Program-made: the position numbers and the translations under genes
Assembly: GCA_903873715.1 (NCBI GenBank)
Contig: CAIQPS010000128.1
Span: forward strand, 1-36,474
Source of the DNA: an uncultured Actinomycetes bacterium
GTDB lineage: Bacteria; Actinomycetota; Thermoleophilia; RBG-16-64-13
Direction: 5' to 3'
Length of the DNA stretch: 36,474 nucleotides
Shown: in pieces, positions 20,917-28,638 of the stretch
Layout of the letters: each line of letters begins with the position of its first letter
Position numbering within the stretch: the first letter of the stretch is position 1
The notes under the pieces: generated by a model
The model's database searches: none
What the model was told of the DNA's origin: nothing
Seen by the model: only the letters and a program-made list of their open reading frames with translations

Positions 20917-21912
20917 ATGGACATGAGTCACAAACCACAGAAGCCGGACCGGACTGCGCATACCACCCACGAGAAGAGCCACGCAGCCCCGCTCCACCCC
21001 GCTGCCCCGCCCCGCCCCGCCATCGGCGCCCAACTCTCCACGGCGGGCGGCTTCCTACCGGTGCCCCAGCGTGCGCTCGACATAGGCGCGGAGGTGGTGC
21101 AGGTCTTCAATACCAATCCGAGGATGTGGAAGCCTCGCGTTCCCGGCCCGGGCGAGTTGGAAGGCTTCAGGGATGGTCTGCGGGCGAACGGGCTGCGTCT
21201 GGTGTTCCACAGCACCTACCTCATCAACCTGGCCTCTCCGGATGACGGGCTGAGGGAGCGGTCGTCCGAGGCCCTTGCCCTGGCCCTGACCACCGGCGCG
21301 CTTTGCGGCGCCGAAGGCGTGGTGACCCACGTGGGGTCGCACCGGGGCGCGGTGGACGAGGCGGAGCGACGGGTCATAGCCGCGATCGGAAGGGCAGTCG
21401 AGATGGCGCTGGAGGCGGCCGGCGACCCCCTGCCCCCGCTCCTTCTGGAGACTGGGGCCGGTGCCGGCAACACCCTGGGCGGGAGGCTCGAGGAGCTACA
21501 GATCCTGCTCCACCTGGAAGAGGCCGTCGGTCTGGCCGGCGTTCTGCCTCTCGGTATCTGCATCGACACCGCGCACCTGTTCGCCTCCGGCTACCCGGTA
21601 GATGAGGAAGCCGGTCTGGAGGACCTGATCGGCTCGCTGCGCCGCCTGGGGCTGCTCGACCGCGTCCGGCTGGTGCACCTCAACGACTCCAGGACCCCGC
21701 GAGGCGTCAAACGCGACGTCCACGAGAATCTGGGCGACGGGCGCTTGGGCTACGAAGGCCTCGCCCGGGTGGTCCGCCACCCGGCATTGAGCGCAGTGCC
21801 GTTCGTCCTCGAGACCCCCGGCCTCGACGGTCACGGTCCCGACGCTGCCAACATGGAAGTCGCCCGGGCCATGCGGGCCGGCCTGCCGGCGTCGAAGCGC
21901 CGGGGCCGCTGA
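20917..21912 (+). CDS. nfo: Endonuclease IV (AP endonuclease)
   Basis: The 331-residue TIM-barrel enzyme cuts at abasic sites in base-excision repair. Zinc-ligand and active-site segments are present: VQVFNTNPRMW, VFHSTYLINLASP, THVGSHRG, LLETGAGAGNTLGG, CIDTAHLFASGY, VHLNDSRTPRG with DVHENLGDG, and the final VLETPG. The frame is open further upstream. The ATG at 20917 (or 20923) is taken because family homology starts at about residue 30 (AIGAQLSTAGG) and upstream sequence looks like a promoter. The first ~28 residues are a Pro/His-rich extension of doubtful value. Confidence 0.93.
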   Translation: MDMSHKPQKPDRTAHTTHEKSHAAPLHPAAPPRPAIGAQLSTAGGFLPVPQRALDIGAEVVQVFNTNPRMWKPRVPGPGELEGFRDGLRANGLRLVFHSTYLINLASPDDGLRERSSEALALALTTGALCGAEGVVTHVGSHRGAVDEAERRVIAAIGRAVEMALEAAGDPLPPLLLETGAGAGNTLGGRLEELQILLHLEEAVGLAGVLPLGICIDTAHLFASGYPVDEEAGLEDLIGSLRRLGLLDRVRLVHLNDSRTPRGVKRDVHENLGDGRLGYEGLARVVRHPALSAVPFVLETPGLDGHGPDAANMEVARAMRAGLPASKRRGR

Positions 21913-21937
21913 ACTACCGCCGGGGCCGCTGAGCTAC
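21898..21937. repeat. 20-bp tandem duplication at the nfo/aminotransferase junction
   Basis: CGCCGGGGCCGCTGAACTAC (21898-21917) is followed at once by a copy with one A-to-G change (21918-21937). The first copy contains the nfo stop and the second the stop of the convergent aminotransferase gene. It appears to be a small recent duplication. Confidence 0.85.
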
Positions 21938-22836
21938 CTTCCGGCGGCCAAAGGCCGCGGCTCCGGCAGCCCCACCAATGCGGCCTGGATCTGCCGGAAG
22001 CGGTCCAGCACGGTCAGAGTCACGGTGCCGGCCTTGCCGTCGCCCACCTGATGGGACCCCACGCGGACCACGGGCAGCATGTCCTTGAGGGTCGACGCGG
22101 TGAAGACCTCACAACCGGCCGGCGCCGCGGAGGTGATGTCCGCCAGGGTGAAGGCCCGCTCCTCGACGGTGTATCCGAGTGCGCGCGCGATCTCGATGAC
22201 GTGCAGCCGGGTGATGCCGCCCAGTATGCGGTTGCTCAGCGGGTGGGTGCGGATGACGCCGTCAAGCACGGCGAACACGTTCGAGGACCCGCCCTCACGC
22301 ACCAGCCCCTCCGAGTCGAGGAAGAGGGCCTCGTCGGCTCCAGCCTCCTTGGCTTCCTCCTTCGCAAGTACCGCCGCCAGAAGGTTCGTAGACTTGATGT
22401 CGCAGCGCGCCCAGCGCATGTCCTCGACGGGGTGCAGCACGGTGCCCCGGTGGATCTCCTCTTCGGTGGGCAGCTTCTTCGCCCGCGCATAGGCGAGCAC
22501 GGTGGGGTTCGGGGGATGCGGGAACACGAAGTCCCGCGGCGCGTGCCCGCGGGTGACCTGGACGTAGACCATCCCGTTCGCGATGCCGGACCGTTCCACC
22601 AGTTCCGGGAGCACCGTCTCGAACTCGTGTCCGACCGAGGCATCCGTCAACCGGATCTCCCCCAGGCTGCGATACAGGCGGACCAGGTGGTCCTCCAGCC
22701 AGACCGCCTTGCTGTTCATGACCTTAACGACCTCGTAGATGCCGTCCCCGAGTTCGAAGCCCCGGTCCTCGATGCGGACCCAGCCGTCTTCCAGAGACTT
22801 GAACTCACCGTTCAGATAAAGGACCTCAGCATCCAT
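21934..22836 (-). CDS. Class IV aminotransferase, probably D-amino-acid (D-alanine) aminotransferase
   Basis: The 300-residue PLP enzyme has RGFELGDGIYEVVKV near the N-terminus, VTRGHAPRDFVFP, the PLP lysine K148 in CDIKSTNLLAAVLAKEEA, and EGLVREGGSSNVF. The VTRGxAPR segment and overall length suit D-alanine transaminase (Dat), which supplies D-glutamate or D-alanine for the cell wall. Branched-chain aminotransferase or aminodeoxychorismate lyase are less likely alternatives in the same fold. An AGG-rich ribosome site precedes the ATG. Only 16 bp separate its start from the divergent GNAT gene. Confidence 0.85.
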   Translation of the reverse strand: MDAEVLYLNGEFKSLEDGWVRIEDRGFELGDGIYEVVKVMNSKAVWLEDHLVRLYRSLGEIRLTDASVGHEFETVLPELVERSGIANGMVYVQVTRGHAPRDFVFPHPPNPTVLAYARAKKLPTEEEIHRGTVLHPVEDMRWARCDIKSTNLLAAVLAKEEAKEAGADEALFLDSEGLVREGGSSNVFAVLDGVIRTHPLSNRILGGITRLHVIEIARALGYTVEERAFTLADITSAAPAGCEVFTASTLKDMLPVVRVGSHQVGDGKAGTVTLTVLDRFRQIQAALVGLPEPRPLAAGR

Positions 22837-22852
22837 CTGCTAACCTCGCCTC

Positions 22853-23371
22853 ATGATCGCGTATCGCCGAGCAACCGAAGCGGATGCACCCGCCGTGCTT
22901 TCCCTCCTCGAGGAGATCATGGAGCACCACGGCGTCCATCCACCCGGGCGCGACCTGCTGACCTCCATCGTCTCCCGCATTATCGCAGCGCAGGACCATT
23001 GTTTCCTCCTCGCCGTCGACCGTGGCGCGCCGGAGGTTCCGGCCTCCAGTCCGGAAACGGCCAGGGTGGCGCCGGAGGGCGGTCGCATCGTGGGGATGTG
23101 CGCCCTGGTGTTCACCCTCAGTTCCTGGTCCGCGGCACCGGTGTGCGAGGTGCAGGACGTCATCGTGACGGCCGCGAGCCGGCGCGAGGATGTGGGCGCG
23201 GGCCTGCTGGCGGCCGCGGAGGCCGCGGCCCGGGAAGAGGGCTGCGCCAGGCTGTTCCTGCTGGCGGAATCGTGGAACCTGGGGGCGCACGCGTTCTACC
23301 GCAGTCTCGGGTTGGCCGAGAAGACCTGCCTCTACTTCGAGCGGGACCTCAGCGGCGGCGCCGAAACCTGA
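22853..23371 (+). CDS. GNAT-family N-acetyltransferase
   Basis: The 172-residue protein has the GNAT fold: YRRATEADAPAVLSLLEEI at the N-terminus, a core strand VCEVQDVIVTAASRREDVG, and the acetyl-CoA-binding region with AGLLAAAEAAAREEGCARLFLL, closing with AHAFYRSLGLAEK. The substrate cannot be predicted. There is a loop rich in Ala, Glu and Pro around residues 57-75. No clear ribosome site precedes the ATG. A TAACCT hexamer sits 6 bp upstream, so a leaderless message is possible. It is convergent with ftsZ. Confidence 0.85.
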   Translation: MIAYRRATEADAPAVLSLLEEIMEHHGVHPPGRDLLTSIVSRIIAAQDHCFLLAVDRGAPEVPASSPETARVAPEGGRIVGMCALVFTLSSWSAAPVCEVQDVIVTAASRREDVGAGLLAAAEAAAREEGCARLFLLAESWNLGAHAFYRSLGLAEKTCLYFERDLSGGAET

Positions 23372-23383
23372 GGCGCGCCCGAA

Positions 23384-23397
23384 GCACGTCCACGTGC
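23384..23397. terminator. Possible bidirectional hairpin between the GNAT gene and ftsZ
   Basis: GCACGT (23384-23389) and ACGTGC (23392-23397) form a 6-bp perfect stem with a 2-nt gap in the 58-bp convergent interval. No T-run follows on either strand, so terminator function is uncertain. Confidence 0.3.
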
Positions 23398-23429
23398 GTC
23401 CCTCCCCGCGCCGCGCAGAGCCTGGGCGG

Positions 23430-24707
23430 CTACTTCAGGAAGGACGGCACCTCGAGATCGTCGTCCCCACCTTCTGGAGCGGCAGGAGCGTCCTGAGCCA
23501 GGCCTCTGGTGGCCTCTATGGCATCCTCGCGGGATAGGATCGCCCCGGTACCGGCGGGTTTCGGCTCCTCCGCAACTGGCGCAGCAGGGGCTGGGCGGGC
23601 GGCTTCCTGTTTGGCCGGCGCGTGCATCTCGAACGGCTCCTCGATGGTCCCGTCGAAACCGGCCGCGACTACGGTGACCCAGAGGGTGTCGCCCAGGGTC
23701 TCGTCGACCACTGCACCGAAGATGATGTTGGCCTCAGGATCGGCGGCGGAGTTGATGATCTCCGCGACTTCGTTGACCTCATACAGCGACAGGTCGTTGC
23801 CGCCGCTGATGTTGAGCAGGATGCCCCGGGCGCCGTCGATGGAGGTCTCGAGCAGCGACGAGTTGATAGCCATCTCCGCAGCCTTCTGCGCCCTGCCGTC
23901 GCCCCTGCCCCGGCCGATGCCCATGTGGGCGGTGCCGGCGTTGGTCATGATGGTGCGGACGTCGGCCAGGTCGAGGTTTATGAGGCCCGGCACGGTCACC
24001 AGGTCGCAGATGCCCTGCACGCCCTGACGGAGCACGTCGTCGGCCAGCCTCAGGGCGTCCAGCATGGAAGTGCCCCGATCGGCGACCAGCAGCAACTTGT
24101 CGTTGGGCACCACGATGACGGTATCGGCCTTCTGGCGCAGCATGCGCACGCCGTCCAGGGCCTGGAGCCCGCGGCGCTTGCCTTCGAACGCGAACGGCCG
24201 CGAGACGACCCCGATGGTGAGCGCGCCGATGGACTTGGCGATCTCCGCGACCACGGGCGCAGCCCCGGTGCCCGTCCCCCCGCCTTCGCCGGCGGTGATG
24301 AACACCATGTCGCTGCCCTTGATCATCTGCTTGATCTCGTCGTAGGCCGCCAGAGCGGCTTCCCGGCCCACCCGCGGGTCGGAGCCGCCGCCGAGGCCCT
24401 TGGTCAGTTCCCGGCCGATGCGAAGCTTGTGGTCGGCCTCGCACATGGCCAGCGCCTGCGCGTCGGTGTTGATGGCGATGAACTCCACACCCTCGAGGTT
24501 GGCCTCGAGCATGCGGTTGATGGCATTGGTGCCTGCGCCGCCCACTCCGACCACGCGGATGACGGCCGGGAAGGTGCGGGACGGCTGGATGAGGGACCGG
24601 CGCGCGGCGTCGGTCTCCTGGTCCTCGGGCCTCTCCTCTTCAGCGCCTTCGGTGCCTCGGAAGAGGAAGCTGAGGCCGCTGTCTTTCATGCTAGATCTTT
24701 TTTCCAC
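23430..24707 (-). CDS. ftsZ: Cell-division GTPase FtsZ
   Basis: The tubulin-like protein polymerises at mid-cell. It contains VVGVGGAGTNAINRM, FIAINTDAQAL, the tubulin signature GEGGGTGTGAAP and the T7-loop catalytic NLDLADVRTIM. The linker is Ala/Pro-rich and the protein ends in DDDLEVPSFLK, the actinobacterial-style C-terminal peptide that binds division partners. The start is uncertain. GTG at 24707 has AGAGAGG at ideal spacing but overlaps parA by 17 bp; ATG at 24689 begins one base after the parA stop. Either way there is a charged ~45-residue N-terminal extension before the GTPase core. It follows parA directly instead of lying in a dcw cluster. Confidence 0.95.
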   Translation of the reverse strand: MEKRSSMKDSGLSFLFRGTEGAEEERPEDQETDAARRSLIQPSRTFPAVIRVVGVGGAGTNAINRMLEANLEGVEFIAINTDAQALAMCEADHKLRIGRELTKGLGGGSDPRVGREAALAAYDEIKQMIKGSDMVFITAGEGGGTGTGAAPVVAEIAKSIGALTIGVVSRPFAFEGKRRGLQALDGVRMLRQKADTVIVVPNDKLLLVADRGTSMLDALRLADDVLRQGVQGICDLVTVPGLINLDLADVRTIMTNAGTAHMGIGRGRGDGRAQKAAEMAINSSLLETSIDGARGILLNISGGNDLSLYEVNEVAEIINSAADPEANIIFGAVVDETLGDTLWVTVVAAGFDGTIEEPFEMHAPAKQEAARPAPAAPVAEEPKPAGTGAILSREDAIEATRGLAQDAPAAPEGGDDDLEVPSFLK

Positions 24708-25449
24708 TGAGCACCTCTCTTGCGAGCTGCCTGTATGCGTTGGCCGCCTGGCTGTCCGGGGCGTACTTGAGCACCGATTCCCCCTTGACCGGTGCCTCGG
24801 CGAACTTGATCGTCTTCCGGATGGGGGTGCTGAACACGAGGTCCCCGAAGTTCTGCCTCAGGACCTCGACGGCCTCTCTCCCGTGCACCGTACGAGAATC
24901 GTACATCGTGGGCACGATGCCGGCGATGTGGACCTTGGGATTGAGGTTCTCGCGCACCAGTTCGAGGGTCTTCTCGAGCTGAGCCAAGCCGCGCAGGGAA
25001 AGATACTCGCACTGGACCGGCACTATGACGGCGTCGGCCGCGGTGAGGGCGTTGATGGTGAGGAGCCCCAACGAGGGCGGGGTGTCGATGACCATGTAGT
25101 CGTAGCGGTCGTGCAGGGGGAGCAGCGCCTTGCTGAGCACCCGTTCCCGCCCGATGATGGAGCTGAGGGCGATCTCCGCTGCCGCCAGGTCGATGCTCGA
25201 GACGACGACGTCGAGCTCCCGCCGGAGAAGAGCCTGCTCCGCGCCGACGCCGTTCACGAGTACGTCGTACATGCTCGGGCGGACCTGGTCCGGGTCGAGG
25301 CCGAGGCTCATGGTGAGGTTGCCCTGCGGGTCCATGTCGACCGCGAGGACCTTGTACCCCATCTCCTGCAGGGCGACGCCCATGTTGAGCGTCGTGGTCG
25401 TCTTAGCGACGCCACCCTTCTGGTTTGCAAAGGCCAAGACCTTGGCCAA
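24691..25449 (-). CDS. ParA/Soj-family ATPase encoded directly upstream of ftsZ
   Basis: The 252-residue Walker-type ATPase has the deviant P-loop KGGVAKTTT (Ala in place of the more common Gly), VDMDPQGNLTMSLG and IDTPPSLGLLT. Such proteins segregate chromosomes or plasmids, or position cell structures. A ParB gene or parS site was not seen nearby. The start is TTG at 25449 behind GAGAGGGGG; an ATG seven bases upstream is out of frame. The coding overlap or near-contact with ftsZ indicates co-expression, hinting at a division-positioning or segregation-coupling role. The 164 bp upstream (25450-25613) hold no gene and no promoter I can support. Confidence 0.9.
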   Translation of the reverse strand: MAKVLAFANQKGGVAKTTTTLNMGVALQEMGYKVLAVDMDPQGNLTMSLGLDPDQVRPSMYDVLVNGVGAEQALLRRELDVVVSSIDLAAAEIALSSIIGRERVLSKALLPLHDRYDYMVIDTPPSLGLLTINALTAADAVIVPVQCEYLSLRGLAQLEKTLELVRENLNPKVHIAGIVPTMYDSRTVHGREAVEVLRQNFGDLVFSTPIRKTIKFAEAPVKGESVLKYAPDSQAANAYRQLAREVLSGKKI

Positions 25450-25613
25450 ACGTCATCCCCCTCTCGGGTACGAAATCGAAAACAGATTGCCCTTGATATT
25501 CTTTCGGAAAGGGTTGGGGAAATCCTCCCTGTGAGGGCTTGCGCCGACCGATGACACGGTATCGCGCCGCCAAGTGCTCTCCGGCGGCCGGGGCTTGGTC
25601 CTTGAGCGGCCCT

Positions 25614-27089
25614 CTAGGCCGTTGGGGTCTCCAGACCCGGACCCAGCGCACCCAAAGCGGAACTCTGCTTGGAACCCTTGAAGGGATCGTCGGGGACCGG
25701 CGGCCGCTGCTTGGACGAGTACTCCTTCAGCTCCCTGAGGAAGGCCCTGTTCTCCGGCACGTGCTCCCACGAATGGGCCAGCGCATAACCCTGCCACTGG
25801 TGCTTCCGGTACCGCGGAGAGTTCGGGTGCATGGTGAAGACGCGCCTGCCGGTGTAGAACCGCTTGTGGGCGTCCAGGGTGGCGATCTGCAGGTCGTACG
25901 GTGTCATCTGCTTGGGCCAGAACACCACGTGATGCCCGTCGTACAGGCTCCAGTTGTGAGTGAAGACCCGGCCCTCCCGCTCCAGCATATCGGTCTGGCG
26001 CGTGCCCGGGAGCGGCGTGAGCGCGAGGAACTGGACCGAGTTAAGACCGTTCTGTGAGGCGAAGTCCGCCGTCATGGAGAGCGACTCGATGGTGTCCGAA
26101 TCGGCCCCGAACACGAACATGCCGTGCGTGTGGATGCCCCGCTTGTGAAGGGCGTCCAGGCCGCCGACGATGTCGTCGATGCTGGCTTCCTTGTGATATT
26201 CCTTGAGGGTCTCCGGGTTGACCGACTCCAGCCCGAGGTACACGATGCGGCAGCCCGCCTCCCACATGAGGTCGAGGAGTTCCTGGTCCACCTTGCCGTT
26301 CTTGCACACCGAGTCCACCCGGATCTGCGCGAAGAACGGGAAGTTCATCTTCTCCTTGGCCATGAGGGCCAGCAGTTCGCGGCCCCGCCGCTTGCTGATG
26401 AAGAAGTTGTCGTCGTAGAAGAACACCTTGGTCGGCCGGATGCGTTTGAGCTCCCGCACGACCTCCTCCGGGTCCACGGCGCGCACCCGCCGGCCGAACA
26501 TCATCACCACGGAGCAGAACTCGCAGTCGAACGGGCAGCCCCGCGACGAGAGGATGGGGGTCGGGTGGATCTTCTCCCCTCCGACGACCAGGCTCAGGTC
26601 GGGCCAGGGCAGATCGGTGAGCCCGCCGAGCAGCGCCCGCTCGGGATTGTCCACCTGTTCGCCCTCCGGGTTCCTGTAGGACAGGCCCTGGATGTCCGAG
26701 ATCGCCCGCTTGCCTTCGAGGAACTCGACCAGCTCGACGATGGCGTCCTCGCCCTCGTTGCGGATGACGTAGTCGCAGAAGTCGAGCGCTTCGCGAGCCA
26801 TGAAGGTGACGTGCGGGCCACCCATGACCACCGGCACACCGGCGTCGCGGGCCCGCTGGGCGTAACGATAGGCTCGAACGGCGGTGGAAGTGGTGGTGGA
26901 CACCCCTACCAGGTCGGACGAGAGCACCTCGTCCCAATCGACCTCGCCGAGGCTCTCGGCATAGACTTTCACTTCGTGGCCGTGCTGCTTCAGGATAGCT
27001 CCCAGCAGCGGCAGCCCAAGACGCATCTGTTTGACGAAACTGTATACGTGGAAACCCGGTGCGGCGGGTTCGATGAACGTGATTCGCAC
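25614..27089 (-). CDS. B12-binding-domain radical SAM protein
   Basis: The 491-residue protein has an N-terminal Rossmann-like cobalamin-binding domain (residues ~1-130) without the DxHxxG histidine, as usual in this class. A radical SAM TIM barrel follows, with the cluster motif RGCPFDCEFC (C185, C189, C192), FFYDDNFF, LGLESVNPE and GMFVFGADSD. The C-terminal ~130 residues (around WPKQMTPYDLQIATLD) form an extra domain. The class includes methylases and ring-forming enzymes in lipid, tetrapyrrole and natural-product pathways; the substrate here cannot be told. GTG at 27089 is chosen over the longer frame because AGAGG lies 7 nt upstream and VRITFIEPA is the typical beginning. It is divergent from gcvPA across 136 bp. 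Confidence 0.88.
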   Translation of the reverse strand: MRITFIEPAAPGFHVYSFVKQMRLGLPLLGAILKQHGHEVKVYAESLGEVDWDEVLSSDLVGVSTTTSTAVRAYRYAQRARDAGVPVVMGGPHVTFMAREALDFCDYVIRNEGEDAIVELVEFLEGKRAISDIQGLSYRNPEGEQVDNPERALLGGLTDLPWPDLSLVVGGEKIHPTPILSSRGCPFDCEFCSVVMMFGRRVRAVDPEEVVRELKRIRPTKVFFYDDNFFISKRRGRELLALMAKEKMNFPFFAQIRVDSVCKNGKVDQELLDLMWEAGCRIVYLGLESVNPETLKEYHKEASIDDIVGGLDALHKRGIHTHGMFVFGADSDTIESLSMTADFASQNGLNSVQFLALTPLPGTRQTDMLEREGRVFTHNWSLYDGHHVVFWPKQMTPYDLQIATLDAHKRFYTGRRVFTMHPNSPRYRKHQWQGYALAHSWEHVPENRAFLRELKEYSSKQRPPVPDDPFKGSKQSSALGALGPGLETPTA

Positions 27090-27225
27090 GGCACGCCTCT
27101 GGGTGATCTCGTGGGTCAGAGTGCAGGGTATGGTAGCACACACCCCCTACACCCCCCGGCAAAAGAGGGGCTCGGCGGTACTCCTTGGGCCACGGATGGC
27201 GCCCGCGAGCTAATATGAGGTGGTG

Positions 27226-28638
27226 ATGCCTTACACGGTTCACAGCGACCAGGACAGGCGGCGCCTGCTCGACTCCATCGGGGCCTCGAGCGCAGTGGAC
27301 CTATTCGCCCAGATCCCGCGCATTCTCCTGGATGCGGCCGTGCTGGGCCTGCCTCCCGGGTTGAGCGAGCAGGAGACCCGCGACCGCACCGACGCCCTGG
27401 CCGCCGCCGACCGGGTCCCCGGTCCGGCCTCGTTCTTGGGGGCGGGACTCTACCGGCATTTCGTGCCGGCCGCCGTGCGCTCCCTGGCCGCCCGCAGCGA
27501 GTTCGCCACCGCCTACACCCCGTATCAGCCGGAAGTCAGCCAGGGCACTCTGGAACACATCTTCGAGTTCCAGACCTGCATGTGCGAGTTGACCGGCATG
27601 GACCTGAGCAACGCATCGCTGTACGACGGGGCTTCCGCGCTGGCCGAGGGCGCCTTCATGGCTCTGCGCTCCACCCACCGTGACGCGGTGGCGGTGTCGG
27701 CCGGGGTCCATCCGGAGGCTCGTGAGGTGCTGCGCACGTACGCGAGCGGTCCGCAGATAGCCATCCACAGCCTCGCCCTCCACGATGCCACCGGGCGCAC
27801 GGGCGGCCTCGACGGCTGCCCGGCGGACGTCGGGGCCGTGCTGGTACAGCAGCCCAACTATCTGGGGGTGATCGAGGACCTGGCGCCGCTGGCCGACGCG
27901 GCTCACGCGATCGGCGCCCTGCTCGTCGTCTCCGTGAATCCGTCCAGCCTCGGCCTGCTCGAGACTCCGGGCGCACTCGGCGCCGACATCGCCGTGGGTG
28001 ACGCCCAGGTGTTCGGCTGCTCCCCGTCGTTCGGCGGCCCGACCGTGGGCTTCCTTGCCTGCCGCACCGCCTACATGCGGCAGATCCCAGGTCGTCTGGT
28101 GAGTCAGACCGTCGACGAGGACGGCCGGCTCTGCTACACCCTCACGCTGCAGGCCCGGGAGCAGCACATCCGCAGGGAGAAAGCGACGTCCAACATCTGC
28201 TCCAACCAGGCGCTCAGCGCCCTGGCTGCGACCATCCACCTGGCGCTGCTCGGACCCGCCGGTCTGGCCCAGCGCGCGGACATCTGCCTGCAACGGGCGC
28301 ACCACCTGCAGGCGCGGCTCTGCGCCCTGCCGGGGGTGCAGCCCTTCGTCACCGGCCCGTTCTTCAACGAGTTCTCCCTGCTCCTGCCCTGCTCGGCCGC
28401 GGGGTTCCGCACCGCCATGCGGGATCGCGGGGTCGACCCCGGAGTGCCTTTGGAGCACCTGTTCGCGGACACACATCCGGGCCTCGGCCCGGGTCGCGCC
28501 GGCCTCGCGGGCCGGCCTCCCGGCGCCGGCCGCTGCCTGCTGACCGCGGTCACGGAACTGAACCCTCCGGAAGCCCTCGACGCGTACGTCGCCGCCGCGA
28601 GTGAAGTCCTCGCCGCCGGCCCGGAGGTGGCGCCATGA
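27226..28638 (+). CDS. gcvPA: Glycine dehydrogenase (decarboxylating), subunit 1
   Basis: The 470-residue N-terminal half of split glycine decarboxylase (P-protein) forms an (alpha-beta)2 PLP enzyme with GcvPB that releases CO2 from glycine, or works in reverse with the reductive glycine route. Characteristic segments are FATAYTPYQPEVSQGTLEHIF, MDLSNASLYDGASALAEG, VLVQQPNYLG, FGCSPSFGGPTVGF and EKATSNICSNQAL. The ATG at 27226 is chosen from three adjacent candidate starts because of GAGG five bases upstream; TAATAT (27211-27216) is a possible -10. It is coupled to gcvPB by an ATGA overlap. GcvT, GcvH and Lpd are not in the window. Confidence 0.95.
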   Translation: MPYTVHSDQDRRRLLDSIGASSAVDLFAQIPRILLDAAVLGLPPGLSEQETRDRTDALAAADRVPGPASFLGAGLYRHFVPAAVRSLAARSEFATAYTPYQPEVSQGTLEHIFEFQTCMCELTGMDLSNASLYDGASALAEGAFMALRSTHRDAVAVSAGVHPEAREVLRTYASGPQIAIHSLALHDATGRTGGLDGCPADVGAVLVQQPNYLGVIEDLAPLADAAHAIGALLVVSVNPSSLGLLETPGALGADIAVGDAQVFGCSPSFGGPTVGFLACRTAYMRQIPGRLVSQTVDEDGRLCYTLTLQAREQHIRREKATSNICSNQALSALAATIHLALLGPAGLAQRADICLQRAHHLQARLCALPGVQPFVTGPFFNEFSLLLPCSAAGFRTAMRDRGVDPGVPLEHLFADTHPGLGPGRAGLAGRPPGAGRCLLTAVTELNPPEALDAYVAAASEVLAAGPEVAP

